This document shows, piece after piece, positions 12,621-21,280 of a stretch of DNA of 64,000 nucleotides. Location of the stretch: positions 868,001 to 932,000 of the forward strand of contig NC_010545.1 in NCBI RefSeq assembly GCF_000069945.1, given 5' to 3'. How positions within the stretch are numbered: the first letter of the stretch is position 1; the number at the start of each line of letters is the position of its first letter. The DNA is from Corynebacterium urealyticum DSM 7109 (lineage in GTDB: Bacteria > Actinomycetota > Actinomycetes > Mycobacteriales > Mycobacteriaceae). Under the pieces are notes generated by a model. That model did not search any database, was not told the origin of the DNA, and was given only the letters and a program-made list of their open reading frames with translations. Made by a program: the position numbers and the translations under genes.

Positions 12621-14135
12621 ATGACTGCGCAGTTGTATGACTATTCCGACGATGTGATGGATTTCGATGAAGTGCTGGAGCGCTTCGAACCCGTGATGGG
12701 AATGGAGGTCCACGTCGAGCTGTCCACGAACACCAAGATGTTCTCCACCTCGACCGCGGCCTTCGGCGGGGATCCGAATACCCACGTGGACCCGTGCAGC
12801 CTGGGTCTGCCGGGCGCACTGCCGGTCGTTAACAAGCAGGGCGTGGAGTGGGCCATCAAGATCGGACTTGCGCTCAACTGCAAGATCGCGCCGTACTCCC
12901 GTTTCGCGCGCAAGAATTACTTCTACCCGGACCAGCCGAAGAACTACCAGATCAGCCAGTACGACGAGCCGATCGCCTACGACGGCTACCTGGACGTCGT
13001 CCTTGATGACGGCACCGAGTGGCGCGTCGAGATCGAGCGCGCCCACATGGAGGAGGACACCGGCAAGCTGACCCACCTCGGTGGCGCCTCCGGCCGTATT
13101 CACGGTGCGACGGCCTCCTTGGTGGACTGCAACCGCGCCGGCGTGCCGTTGATTGAGATCGTCACGAAGCCAATCGAGGGCGCCGGCGAGCGGGCCCCGG
13201 AGATCGCCCGCGCCTACGTCACCGCGCTGCGCGACCTGGTCAAGGCTCTTGGCGTGTCCAACGCGCGCATGGACCAGGGCTCCATGCGCGTGGACTCGAA
13301 CCTCTCCCTGCGCGAGAAGGGCAGCACGGAGTTCGGTACCCGCACCGAGACCAAGAACATCAACTCCCTGCGCTCCGTGGAGCAGGCCGTGCGCTTCGAG
13401 ATGCAGCGTCACGCCGCGTGCCTCGTCAACGGCGTGGAGATCCAGCAGGAGACCCGCCACTACCAAGAGGATGGCACCACCTCGAAGGGCCGTCCGAAGG
13501 AGTCGATGGCGGACTACCGTTACTTCAACGACCCGGACCTGCCGCCGGTGCTCGCGCCGGAGGAGTGGGTCGAGGAGATCCGCGCGACCCTGCCGGAGAT
13601 GCCGTGGATCCGTCGCGCCCGTATCCAGAAGGAGTGGGGCCTGCCGGATGCGGAGATGCGTGACCTCGTCAACGCTGGCGCGCTCGACCTGATTGTTGAG
13701 ACCACCGAGGCTGGCGCGGATCCGGCGGATGCCCGCAGCTGGTGGGTGGCCTACCTGGCGCAGAAGGCTAACGAGCAGGGTGTGGAGCTCGAGCAGCTCG
13801 ACATCACCCCAGCGCAGGTCGCCCGCATCATCGAGCTGGTTAAGGAAGGCAAGCTGACCACCAAGCTCGCCCGCCAGGCCGTGGACGGCGTGCTGGCAGG
13901 GGAGGGTGACGTTGACCAGGTGGTCAAGGATCGTGGCCTGGAGGTCGTCCGCGACGACGGCGCGATCGAGGCCGCTGTCGACGAGGCCTTGGCAGCAAAC
14001 CCGGACATCGTGGAGAAGTACCGCGCGGGTAATAAGAAGGTCACCGGTGCGATTGTGGGCGCCGTGATGAAGGCCACCAAGGGCAAGGCTGACCCGGCAC
14101 AGGTCAACAAGCTGATCGCCGAGAAGCTGAACTAG
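12621..14135 (+). CDS. gatB: Asp/Glu-tRNA amidotransferase subunit B
   Basis: Kinase/transamidase subunit that phosphorylates the misacylated Glu on tRNA-Gln and amidates it. Recognisable by [16 protein letters not shown] near the start, the [11 protein letters not shown] motif, [12 protein letters not shown] and the C-terminal YqeY-like tail domain (about 370-503). 504 residues. ATG 12621 is preceded by TAAGAT with 7 bases between, fitting the leaderless pattern; in-frame ATGs at 12588 and 12612 are less likely. A strong terminator follows. Confidence 0.97.
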   Translation: MTAQLYDYSDDVMDFDEVLERFEPVMGMEVHVELSTNTKMFSTSTAAFGGDPNTHVDPCSLGLPGALPVVNKQGVEWAIKIGLALNCKIAPYSRFARKNYFYPDQPKNYQISQYDEPIAYDGYLDVVLDDGTEWRVEIERAHMEEDTGKLTHLGGASGRIHGATASLVDCNRAGVPLIEIVTKPIEGAGERAPEIARAYVTALRDLVKALGVSNARMDQGSMRVDSNLSLREKGSTEFGTRTETKNINSLRSVEQAVRFEMQRHAACLVNGVEIQQETRHYQEDGTTSKGRPKESMADYRYFNDPDLPPVLAPEEWVEEIRATLPEMPWIRRARIQKEWGLPDAEMRDLVNAGALDLIVETTEAGADPADARSWWVAYLAQKANEQGVELEQLDITPAQVARIIELVKEGKLTTKLARQAVDGVLAGEGDVDQVVKDRGLEVVRDDGAIEAAVDEALAANPDIVEKYRAGNKKVTGAIVGAVMKATKGKADPAQVNKLIAEKLN

Positions 14136-14189
14136 CCAGGCCTGCAGCCTGCGGTCGCGTAATGTGACGCGCGGTTACTCGCACACAAG

Positions 14190-14234
14190 CCTCCGGGCCC
14201 CGAGAGAAATCGGGTCCGGAGGTTTCTTGTTTTT
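14190..14234 (+). terminator. Intrinsic terminator after gatB
   Basis: An 11-bp stem (CCTCCGGGCCC / GGGTCCGGAGG, one G-T pair) with an 11-base loop, followed by TTTCTTGTTTTT. A textbook rho-independent terminator. Confidence 0.85.
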
Positions 14235-14273
14235 CCGGGCATTGAATGGGGATGAGAATGTAGCGTGTTTGGT

Positions 14274-15905
14274 ATGGAAACTAAGTATCAAGGTCTGAAT
14301 GTTCCCCTGACTCCGCTGCGCTTCCTGGAGCGCAGCGCCAATATTTTCCCAGAAGCCACGGCCTGCATCGATGGAGTGCGCCGTATCAGCTTTAAGCAGT
14401 TCCGAGAGGATGCGGAGGCCTTCGCTCGCGCACTGCGGGCCAATGGGCTGGCGCGTCACGACCGGGTAGGAGTGCTTGCCCCTAATAGCTACGAGGCACT
14501 GCTGGCACAGTTCGCCGTGCCGCTTGCTGGGGGAGTGACCGTGCCTATCAACACCCGGCTCGCGGCTGCCGAGGTGGCCTATATTCAAGGCCACGCTGGG
14601 TTTCATGTCCTCATCGGTGCTGCCGACCTGCTAGCGGGAGTGGTTGAGGAATTGCCCAATGGGCTGCGGCTGCTGGAGATCCCAGAGTTGGACGGCACTC
14701 AACCCGGGAGCTTCCCCTCTTTCGCGGACTTCATCGCATCCCACCGGGAGGGTGAGGGGCTGAGCTACCGTGTGGCTGACGATAACGAGCCCATCGCGAT
14801 CAACTACACCTCTGGCACGACCGGTAGGCCCAAGGGTGCTGTGTATACGCACCGCGGGGCGTATCTCAACGCCATCGGCGAGGTCAATGCGCAGAAATTC
14901 GCTAGCGACAGCGTCTATCTATGGACGCTGCCCATGTTTCACTGCTCCGGCTGGTGTACCGGCTGGGCGGCGATGGCGGTCTCGGCAACCCAGGTGACGC
15001 TCCGGGCCGTGCGAGGGCCGGAGATGTGGCGCTTGATCGCCGAAGAGGGGATCACTCACATGTGCGGGGCTCCTGCGGTGCTCACTACGCTGGTCGACGA
15101 TGAGAACAAGCGGCGAGTGAAGAACCTCAGGATCGTGACCGCAGGAGCGCCGCCGAGCCCCACCATCATTACCCGGTGCGAAAACCTCGGTATCGAGGTG
15201 ACGCACGTTTATGGGCTGACGGAATCCTATGGGCCGTTTACCGTATGTGAGCCACAGCGAGAGTGGTCGGATATGACTGTCCGGCGTCGCGCGGTGCTCA
15301 AGGCTCGGCAGGGAGTTGCTCTGATTACCAATGAAGAAGTGCTGGTGATCGAGCAAACCGATGAGAATGATGATTCGATTGTCGAGGTGCCTAGCGATGG
15401 TGCCACGATGGGCGAGATCGTCATGACCGGCAATGGAGTGATGGCCGGCTATTTCGAGGACGAGGAGGCCACCCGAATCGCCTTCCGGGGTGGGTATTTC
15501 CACACTGGCGATCTGGGCGTCAAACACCCCGATGGCTATATCCAGTTGCTGGATAGGGCCAAGGATGTGGTGGTGAGCGGTGGTGAGAACATTTCCACCA
15601 TCGAGGTTGAGCAGGCCATCGTCAGTTACCCAGATGTTTCCGATTGTGCGGTGATTGGGGTTCCGGACGAAAAGTGGGGTGAGCGGCCGCGTGCGTACGT
15701 GGTGCTGCGATCAGAGGCTCGAGGGGATGATCCGGAGGCGATCTCTGAGGCGATTATCGCCCACTGCCGGGTAAACATGGCGGGCTATAAGGTGCCCAGG
15801 GATATCGTCATTCTCGATGAGCTGCCCCGAACCTCGACGGGCAAGGTGCGTAAGAAGGAGCTGCGTGATGAGGCGTGGCAAGGGAAGGAAGCCAAAATCC
15901 ACTAA
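14274..15905 (+). CDS. Acyl-CoA synthetase (AMP-forming)
   Basis: A 543-residue ANL-superfamily ligase that activates a carboxylic acid, probably a fatty acid, to its CoA ester through an acyl-AMP. The P-loop YTSGTTGRPKG is near residue 182, YGLTESYGP (A5) near 315, HTGDLGVKHPDGYIQLLDR (A7/A8) near 408, and the catalytic lysine motif TSTGKVRKKEL near the end. Chain length is not readable from sequence. ATG 14274 is chosen because TAGCGT (14261-14266) lies 7 bases upstream; GTG 14265 is the alternative. It is separate from the importer that follows. Confidence 0.85.
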   Translation: METKYQGLNVPLTPLRFLERSANIFPEATACIDGVRRISFKQFREDAEAFARALRANGLARHDRVGVLAPNSYEALLAQFAVPLAGGVTVPINTRLAAAEVAYIQGHAGFHVLIGAADLLAGVVEELPNGLRLLEIPELDGTQPGSFPSFADFIASHREGEGLSYRVADDNEPIAINYTSGTTGRPKGAVYTHRGAYLNAIGEVNAQKFASDSVYLWTLPMFHCSGWCTGWAAMAVSATQVTLRAVRGPEMWRLIAEEGITHMCGAPAVLTTLVDDENKRRVKNLRIVTAGAPPSPTIITRCENLGIEVTHVYGLTESYGPFTVCEPQREWSDMTVRRRAVLKARQGVALITNEEVLVIEQTDENDDSIVEVPSDGATMGEIVMTGNGVMAGYFEDEEATRIAFRGGYFHTGDLGVKHPDGYIQLLDRAKDVVVSGGENISTIEVEQAIVSYPDVSDCAVIGVPDEKWGERPRAYVVLRSEARGDDPEAISEAIIAHCRVNMAGYKVPRDIVILDELPRTSTGKVRKKELRDEAWQGKEAKIH

Positions 15906-15954
15906 CTGCCGTTTGGCGGCGAAGGGAGGCGAGGGGCGGCGACCTGCGAAAATA

Positions 15955-15983
15955 TTGAAAATGGCTATCAATTAGGGTAGGTT
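15955..15983 (+). promoter_or_regulatory. Importer promoter with Zur/Fur-like palindrome
   Basis: TTGAAA (15955-15960) and TAGGTT (15978-15983) are spaced 17 bp and sit 6 bases before the permease GTG. Over the -35 box lies TGAAAATGGCTATCA (15956-15970), which matches the actinobacterial Zur consensus TGAAAATGATTTTCA at 12 of 15 positions. The match is from memory of the consensus; the regulator is an inference. A DtxR site was looked for and only a weak half-site was seen. Confidence 0.4.
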
Positions 15984-15989
15984 CGCGGT

Positions 15990-17046
15990 GTGCAGAAACG
16001 TCGTCTTAGCTCGCCGGCGCTAGCAATCTCCATCGCGGCGACCCTGGCGGCAGCCCTATTCATTGCAGCACTCGCGATCGGTCCGGTCACGATTGCGGTG
16101 CCGGACGTGCTGGCAAGTGTCTGGGCCCATGTCACCGGTGCGGGCGGGCGCGCTAGACAGGACCCCGAGCTGGGGAGCGCTTATAACGTCGTGGCGACTA
16201 TCCGTTTGCCCCGCGCAATCATCGCCGCCCTCGTGGGAGCCGCTTTGGCTGTGGCTGGAACGGTGATGCAGGCAGTCTTCCGCAACCCGCTGGCAGACCC
16301 CGGCATCATTGGTGTGTCTGCCGGGGCGGCGACTGCGGCGGTGTTGGCCATCGTCACCGGATTCAGTGCGGTAGCCGCCTGGGCGCTGCCGGCCTCGGCC
16401 TTCCTTGGCGCGCTGGGGGGCCGTGGCCATCGTGCAGCTGGCCGCGGCGATGCGAGGGGGTGGGCCGGCCACTCTTGTACTCGTCGGTATCGCGCTGAGT
16501 GCGTTCTTGGGAGCGGTCACCGCGGCAGCGATCGCCAACGCTCCCTCGGACTCGGATATTCGCGGCGTAGCCTTCTGGCTCAATGGCGATCTTGTGGCCC
16601 GCACCTGGGAACACGTCGCCATCGCCAGCCTGCCGATCGTGCTTGGTATTGCGATTCTGTTGTTCTTCAGCCGGGACCTCAACATCCTGCTGATGGGGGA
16701 TCAGGCTGCCCGTACCACGGGTGTGAACGTGCGGCGGGTCCGTGTTTTCACTCTGACGCTCGCCGCGCTGATCACCGCGTCGGCGGTGGCTGTGTCCGGC
16801 GTGATTGGGTTCGTTGGACTCGTGGTGCCCCACCTCATCCGGCTGCTCATCGGCCCGAATCACAAGGTCTTACTGCCCACCGCCGCACTAGCCGGAGCGG
16901 CCTTCCTGCTGGCGGCAGACACGATCGCCCGCATGCTTTTCGCACCCGTCACGCTGCAAACCGGAACAGTCGTGGCCTTCATCGGCTCACCGATTTTCCT
17001 CTGGCTGCTGCTGCGCGGACGCCGCTCGGTGGGGTGGTCCGCATGA
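15990..17046 (+). pseudogene. FecCD-type ABC permease, frameshifted
   Basis: Membrane subunit of an importer for siderophore, haem or another metal chelate. The first about 143 codons read as a normal FecCD permease (RLPRAIIAALVGAALAVAGT, NPLADPGIIGVSAGA). The remainder (AVAIVQLAAAMRGGG onward, ending at TGA 17046) is in the frame shifted by one base. The switch falls at a run of six G (16415-16420); five G would give LGAV and restore one protein of about 351 residues. No stop follows the shift: the original frame stays open and runs in frame into the downstream ATPase, giving a nonsense-containing fusion of 585 codons. A sequencing error in the G run cannot be excluded. Confidence 0.8.
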
Positions 17047-17747
17047 TTGATGCTCGTATCACCGTTCCGGGCATCCTCACTGATGTCCCCGTATCGGCCG
17101 AACCCGGGCAGGTCACTGGGATCATCGGCCCCAACGGCGCCGGAAAATCGACGTTGCTGCGTGGCGTCTGGCTGGATGCGGGCTCCTCTGACCGGCAGCG
17201 CGCCCGGCGAATGGCGGTCGTGCCCCAAGACACGACGATGAGTTTCGACTTCTCTGTCGCCGAGGTCGTCCAGTTCGGACGCCACCCCCACGTGTCGCGC
17301 TTCCAGCAGTTCTCGGATTCCGATGCCCGGATCGTGGAAGACTCGCTGGCGAGGGTGGGGATCGAGCATCTGAAGGAGAAATCGGTCAATCAGATTTCGG
17401 GCGGGGAGCGCCAGCTGGTTCATGTCGCCCGCGCGATCGCGCAGGACGCCCCGATCCTGCTGTGTGACGAGCCGACCAGCGCGCTCGACCTTAAGCACCA
17501 GGTGCGCGTGCTCACGTTGCTGCAGGAGCAGGCGCAACAGGGCAAGACCGTGGTGGTCGTCCTGCACGACCTGACCCTGGCGGCGCGGTACTGCGACCGG
17601 CTCGTCCTCATGGCAGAGCGGAACGTGGCGGCCACGGGGCCACCCGAGGCGGTGCTTTCAGCGGAGCGGGTATCCGAGATCTACGACGTCCCTGTGGACA
17701 TTAGGCCCGACCCGGTGACGGAGAGCCTGCGAGTCACCCCGCTCTGA
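17043..17747 (+). CDS. ABC importer ATP-binding protein (FepC/HmuV type)
   Basis: ATPase of the metal-chelate importer, 234 residues, slightly short for the family (about 255). Walker A IIGPNGAGKSTLL is near residue 27, the signature is ISGGERQLVHVARAI, Walker B ILLCDEPTSALDLKH, and the switch histidine is in VVLHDLTLAA. ATG 17043 overlaps the permease stop (ATGA), implying translational coupling. This subunit is intact, but its permease is frameshifted and its binding protein is interrupted, so it may have no working partner. Confidence 0.88.
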   Translation: MIDARITVPGILTDVPVSAEPGQVTGIIGPNGAGKSTLLRGVWLDAGSSDRQRARRMAVVPQDTTMSFDFSVAEVVQFGRHPHVSRFQQFSDSDARIVEDSLARVGIEHLKEKSVNQISGGERQLVHVARAIAQDAPILLCDEPTSALDLKHQVRVLTLLQEQAQQGKTVVVVLHDLTLAARYCDRLVLMAERNVAATGPPEAVLSAERVSEIYDVPVDIRPDPVTESLRVTPL

Positions 17748-17876
17748 CACCGCGTAACACCCCGTGGTGGTGGGCCGTCCGCTGCATCCGGGGACTTCCG
17801 GAACCCGAATCCCACGGTGGCGGAGCACGGAACGGCTACGCCCCGAAACCTAAGACAAAAGACTTTAAGGATGAGA

Positions 17877-17914
17877 ATGACTATTGCCCTTAAGCACTGG
17901 CGTCGCGCGCTAGT
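17877..17914 (+). pseudogene. Binding lipoprotein, 5' fragment (12 codons and two bases)
   Basis: ATG 17877 follows AAGGA and reads MTIALKHWRRAL before being cut by the transposon at 17914/17915. Removing the element and one target copy joins codon GT to C at 20359 and continues ALTLPLFTFAASCSS, a complete lipoprotein signal with lipobox cysteine. This shows directly that the fragment belongs to the gene resuming at 20359. Confidence 0.85.
17909..17914. repeat. Target-site duplication, left copy
   Basis: GCTAGT, repeated at 20353-20358. It fits the NCTAGN target known for IS481 of Bordetella. Confidence 0.9.
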
Positions 17915-18899
17915 TGTGATGTCCAGGGACGTTGTTGAGTCGGTCGAAGGGTACGCCGCCAATCGCAGAGTGGTGTCGGTGGTGGTTGTAGAAGTGGAGC
18001 CAGCCGGGCAGCGCCAGGCGTCGTTCGGCCTCTGAACCGTAAAACCTGGCATAGGCCCAGCCGTCCCCGAGCGTGCGGTGGAATCGCTCGATCTTCCCGT
18101 TCGTCTGCGGCCGGTAGGGGCGTGTCCGCTTGTGTCGGATGCCGAGCCGAGCGCAGAAGTCCCTCCATGCGTGGGATCTGTATGCCGACCCGTTGTCGGA
18201 TAGGACTCGCTCGACGGTCACGCCTCGTTCGGCGAACCAGGCCACGGCGCGTTCGAGAACTCCCACCGCTGTGCTCGCCTGCTCATCCGACCAGATTTCT
18301 GCGTATGCGACGCGGGAGTGGTCGTCGATGACTGTGTGAACGAACGCCGTCCCGGTGCGCGGCTTGTGATCTTTTCCTCGTGGTAATCCCGGAGTCGCGA
18401 GCTTGTTCCGTGCGCCTTGCTGCCGACCTACGTAACGATGTCCACCGCCGTCGGGGATGTTGCCGAACTTCGTGACATCGACATGAATCAACGATCCCGG
18501 ATGAGGATGCTCATATCGCCGCAATGGCTCGCCAGTGACACGATCGATATGCGAGAGGCGGTTCACGCGGCAACGGACGAGGACCGCGTGAACAGTCGAC
18601 GTCGAGAGACCAAGTCGCGCAGCGATCTGGGCTGGCCCCAGTCGAAGCCGCCAGCGCAGGTTGATGATCTTCTTCTTGACATGCTCGGGCGTCCTGCCTG
18701 GGATCCGGTGCGGCTTGCTGGAGCGATCCTGCATCCCAAACTCACCCTCTTCCCGGTAGCGGCCTGCCCATTTCCGGGCAGTGATCGGGGAGACCATGAA
18801 CATCTTTGCGGCGATCGTGGCCGGATAGCCGTCTTCGACAATCAGCCGAGCTAACCGGAGACGGGCACGAGGAGTGAGAAGAGCGTTCGGATGGGTCAT
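17910..18899 (-). CDS. IS481-family transposase
   Basis: A 329-residue DDE transposase. N-terminal helix-turn-helix domains (ARLIVEDGYPATIAAKM; LGLSTSTVHAVL) precede the catalytic core: HVDVTKFG (first Asp), LSDNGSAYRS (second Asp) and RPYRPQTNGKIERFHRTL (Glu). The ATG shares one base with the cmx stop (TGATG), so translation is probably coupled. The TAG stop at 17912-17910 lies outside the element, in the duplicated target CTAG, so host DNA supplies the end of the protein. A longer reading back into cmx is only an alternative start. Confidence 0.93.
   Translation of the reverse strand: MTHPNALLTPRARLRLARLIVEDGYPATIAAKMFMVSPITARKWAGRYREEGEFGMQDRSSKPHRIPGRTPEHVKKKIINLRWRLRLGPAQIAARLGLSTSTVHAVLVRCRVNRLSHIDRVTGEPLRRYEHPHPGSLIHVDVTKFGNIPDGGGHRYVGRQQGARNKLATPGLPRGKDHKPRTGTAFVHTVIDDHSRVAYAEIWSDEQASTAVGVLERAVAWFAERGVTVERVLSDNGSAYRSHAWRDFCARLGIRHKRTRPYRPQTNGKIERFHRTLGDGWAYARFYGSEAERRLALPGWLHFYNHHRHHSAIGGVPFDRLNNVPGHHN
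17915..17936. repeat. Left terminal inverted repeat of transposon
   Basis: 22 bp, exactly complementary to 20331-20352; identity ends beyond the 22nd base. Confidence 0.95.
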
Positions 18900-20074
18900 C
18901 AATTGGCCTCCGCCGCGGTCTTCGTAAGCGCGCGTCTGGTGAGAAGCATGATGACGAGAGCGATCGCTGTCAGCACCGAAGCGACCCAAACCGGCGCGAG
19001 CAGCCCCAGCCCGGTCGCGAGCCCGAGCGCACCAAGCACGGGCCCCGCTGCAGCTCCGATATTCAATGCTGCGGTTGCGTACGAACCGCCCATCGTTGGC
19101 GCACCCGATGCTGCATACAGCACACGCGTGATCAGAGTACTGCCGACGCCGAACGACAGGAATCCCTGAACGAGGACGAGGACGATAAGCGCAACGGGAT
19201 GAGATGCGACCACTGCCAACACGATCCAGCCTGTCAGCAATAGCGGTCCGCCGACTGCGAGCACGAGGCCAGGTCGTTGATCTGATAGTCGTCCTGCGAT
19301 CGTGACGCCAAGGAACGATCCGATGCCGAACATCACCAGCGCGACGGACACCCACGCTTCGGCCAAGCCCGCGGTCTCGGTCACGATGGGTGCCAGGAAG
19401 GTGAATGCCGCAAAGGTCCCTCCGTTGATCAGCGCTCCGAGTGCCATGGCCAGGATGAGCCGCGGCGTCGCCAACTGGCTGAGCTCGACACGGAGCCTTG
19501 GTGAGGTCGCGCTAGTCTCGCTCCGACCAACATTGTTCGTGACGCCACGAATGACTCCAACGGCCGCGGGAATACAGAGGATGGCGATCGCCCAGAACGT
19601 CGTTCGCCAGCCCAGCGCTGTGCCGAGCAGTGCCCCGGCGGGGACGCCCACGACGGTTGCGATCGTCGTGCCGGAGAGCAGGATCGACAGTGCACGCCCC
19701 TTCTGGTTCGCTGGCACGAGGGTAGTGGCCGTGCTCAGTGCTACGGCGAGGAATCCTGCGTTTGCGAGAGCGCTGAGCACCCGGGTGATGAGCAGGAGAG
19801 AGAACACTGGTGTCATCGCTCCGATGACGTGGCTTCCCGCGAACACGAGAAGGCAAACGATCAATGTGAGCCGCGGTGGCCAACGGCGAGCGAATGCCGC
19901 CATCACTGGCGCGCCGACGACCATACCGACTGCGAATGCGGAGGTCAGCAGGCCCGCAGTGCCGACCGAGACGTCAAGTTCGGTCGCGATCGCGGGGAGC
20001 AATCCCGCGAGCATGAATTCTGAAGTGCCCATGACGAAGACCGCCAGGGCAAGCATGTAGAGGGCAAAAGGCAT
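18899..20074 (-). CDS. cmx: Chloramphenicol efflux MFS transporter Cmx
   Basis: A 391-residue, 12-helix major-facilitator exporter. I recognise it as the Cmx/CmlA-like chloramphenicol exporter of corynebacteria: MPFALYMLALAVFVMGTSEF at the start, the motif C glycines (GTTIATVVGVPAGALLG) in helix 5. It pumps chloramphenicol out using the proton gradient. GGAG lies 7 bases upstream of ATG 20074. A short open frame upstream (20149-20096) may control it by translational attenuation. Its stop overlaps the transposase start. Presence predicts chloramphenicol resistance, which the sequence alone does not prove. Confidence 0.88.
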   Translation of the reverse strand: MPFALYMLALAVFVMGTSEFMLAGLLPAIATELDVSVGTAGLLTSAFAVGMVVGAPVMAAFARRWPPRLTLIVCLLVFAGSHVIGAMTPVFSLLLITRVLSALANAGFLAVALSTATTLVPANQKGRALSILLSGTTIATVVGVPAGALLGTALGWRTTFWAIAILCIPAAVGVIRGVTNNVGRSETSATSPRLRVELSQLATPRLILAMALGALINGGTFAAFTFLAPIVTETAGLAEAWVSVALVMFGIGSFLGVTIAGRLSDQRPGLVLAVGGPLLLTGWIVLAVVASHPVALIVLVLVQGFLSFGVGSTLITRVLYAASGAPTMGGSYATAALNIGAAAGPVLGALGLATGLGLLAPVWVASVLTAIALVIMLLTRRALTKTAAEAN

Positions 20075-20095
20075 CGAGTACTCCGAGGTGTGAGA

Positions 20096-20149
20096 TCAAG
20101 AAATGGTTCTTCTTGTCACCACGGCCAGCGCCCCGGGTACGCCAGACAT
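20096..20149 (-). CDS. Candidate cmx leader peptide (17 aa)
   Basis: ATG 20149 to TGA 20096 encodes MSGVPGALAVVTRRTIS, ending 21 bases upstream of cmx. The complementary segments CAAGAA and TTCTTG around its last codons, and GGTG with CACC outside them, could form a hairpin next to the cmx ribosome site. Chloramphenicol exporters are often induced by ribosome stalling on such leaders; here that is an inference. Confidence 0.4.
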   Translation of the reverse strand: MSGVPGALAVVTRRTIS

Positions 20150-20330
20150 ACGCCCACACAGATCGTGGGCGTCGTAACTAGTGGTTCAAGGGGCTGGCGG
20201 TGTGACCGACAACCCCTGACCTGTCTGATTCGGGACTCGACATGCCCCAAACTCTAACATGCCTTCAATGGCAAGCGGTCTGGACAGATACTTCTTGAAT
20301 CGGCACGGTGTCATTACGGGCGGGGGCCAG

Positions 20331-20352
20331 AACAACGTCCCTGGACATCACA
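20331..20352. repeat. Right terminal inverted repeat of transposon
   Basis: Perfect 22-bp complement of 17915-17936, followed immediately by the second target copy. Confidence 0.95.
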
Positions 20353-20358
20353 GCTAGT
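20353..20358. repeat. Target-site duplication, right copy
   Basis: GCTAGT, identical to 17909-17914. Confidence 0.9.
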
Positions 20359-21268
20359 CGCGCTAACCCTGCCGCTGTTCACCTTCGCCGCGTCCTGCTC
20401 CTCGGCCGAGGACGACAGCGCCGCGCAGGCGACGCAGGGTTCGGAGGAAAGCCGCAGCGCGGAATCCGCCGAGTCCGGAGAGGCGGTCACCAAGCCGCAA
20501 CGCATCGCCTCCCTGTCCTCCGATGCGACCAGCCTGCTCGCGGAGCTCGTCGATCACGAACGCATCGTGGCATCCCCGGCGACGCCTGGCAGCAAGCCGG
20601 TCGGTGAGACCGCGCTTCCCGATGGGGTGCACGCGGACCCGGAACAGGTGCTGGCGCTCAACCCAGACCTGGTCGTGCTGACCGAGCGTCACGGGCCCGA
20701 AGGTTCGGCTGCGGATCTGCTCGCCAACAGCGGGGTGAAGGTTCACACCTTCAAGGACTCCGATTGGAGCTCCATCGACAGCCTCATGGAGAGCATGAAC
20801 GTGCTCGGCGAGCTGACTGGCGAGAAGGAAAAGGCCCAGGAGCTGAGCGCGAAGATCGGCGAGCGACGCGATGAGATCGTGAGCGCACTGGACACAAAGG
20901 CCAAGCCCCGCGTCCTGCTGCTCATGGCTCGCGGCGGTAAGAAGATGATTATGGCGCCGTCCACGATGGCCAGCGGTCTTGTCAAGGAGGCTGGTGGCGA
21001 GCTGATCTCCGAGGCCGAGGGCATGCGGGGTGCGGCGCCGGCAGACCCGGAACGCATCGCCGCGCTTGCTCCGGACGTCATCCTCGTCGAAGACTTCCGC
21101 GGACAGGGTAAGGAGGCCTTCGCGGACCTTCTGGACCAGCCGGCGATAGCCGAGCTGGGCGCCCGGGTGGAGCTGATCTCCCCGGCAACCACCGGTGCCT
21201 CCGCGGGCTCGAAGATCACCACGGGGCTGGAGGACGTCGCCGAGAAGATCGGCACGAAGCGAAACTAA
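20359..21268 (+). pseudogene. Metal-chelate-binding lipoprotein, 3' fragment
   Basis: Periplasmic-binding-protein-type lipoprotein (FepB/HmuT-like, class III) that would feed the FecCD importer. The fragment keeps the second half of the signal peptide and the lipobox FAASC, a Ser/Glu/Ala-rich linker, then the full two-lobed binding domain (PQRIASLSSDATSLLAELV; LALNPDLVVLTE; long linking helix; IAALAPDVILVED). Without the 5' fragment it has no normal start and signal, so export should fail. The intact protein would be about 320 residues. Ligand (haem, siderophore or zinc chelate) is undecided. Confidence 0.85.
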
Positions 21269-21280
21269 CGACGCGCCGGG

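Larger units (their letters stand above)
17915..20352 (-). mobile_element. Chloramphenicol-resistance transposon, IS481 family
   Basis: A 2438-bp element bounded by perfect 22-bp inverted repeats (beginning TGTGATGTCC, 17915-17936 and 20331-20352) and 6-bp target duplications. It carries two genes read leftwards: cmx and an IS481-type transposase. Gene content resembles the corynebacterial cmx transposon Tn5564 of plasmid pTP10; that comparison is from memory, not a search. The insertion splits the signal-peptide codons of a metal-chelate-binding lipoprotein. Intact ends and matching duplications suggest a recent insertion. Confidence 0.9.

Noticed and set aside
15971..15990. DtxR iron box at the importer promoter
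   Set aside because: Only TTAGGGTAGG resembles one half of the 19-bp consensus; the other half does not match.
15990..17747. A genuine permease-ATPase fusion protein
   Set aside because: The middle 200 codons have no membrane or ABC features, while the neighbouring frame reads as a perfect FecCD permease; it is a frameshift product.
19302..20060. A 252-codon + strand frame inside the transposon
   Set aside because: Exactly antisense to cmx, with Arg/Thr/Ser-rich composition and no motifs.
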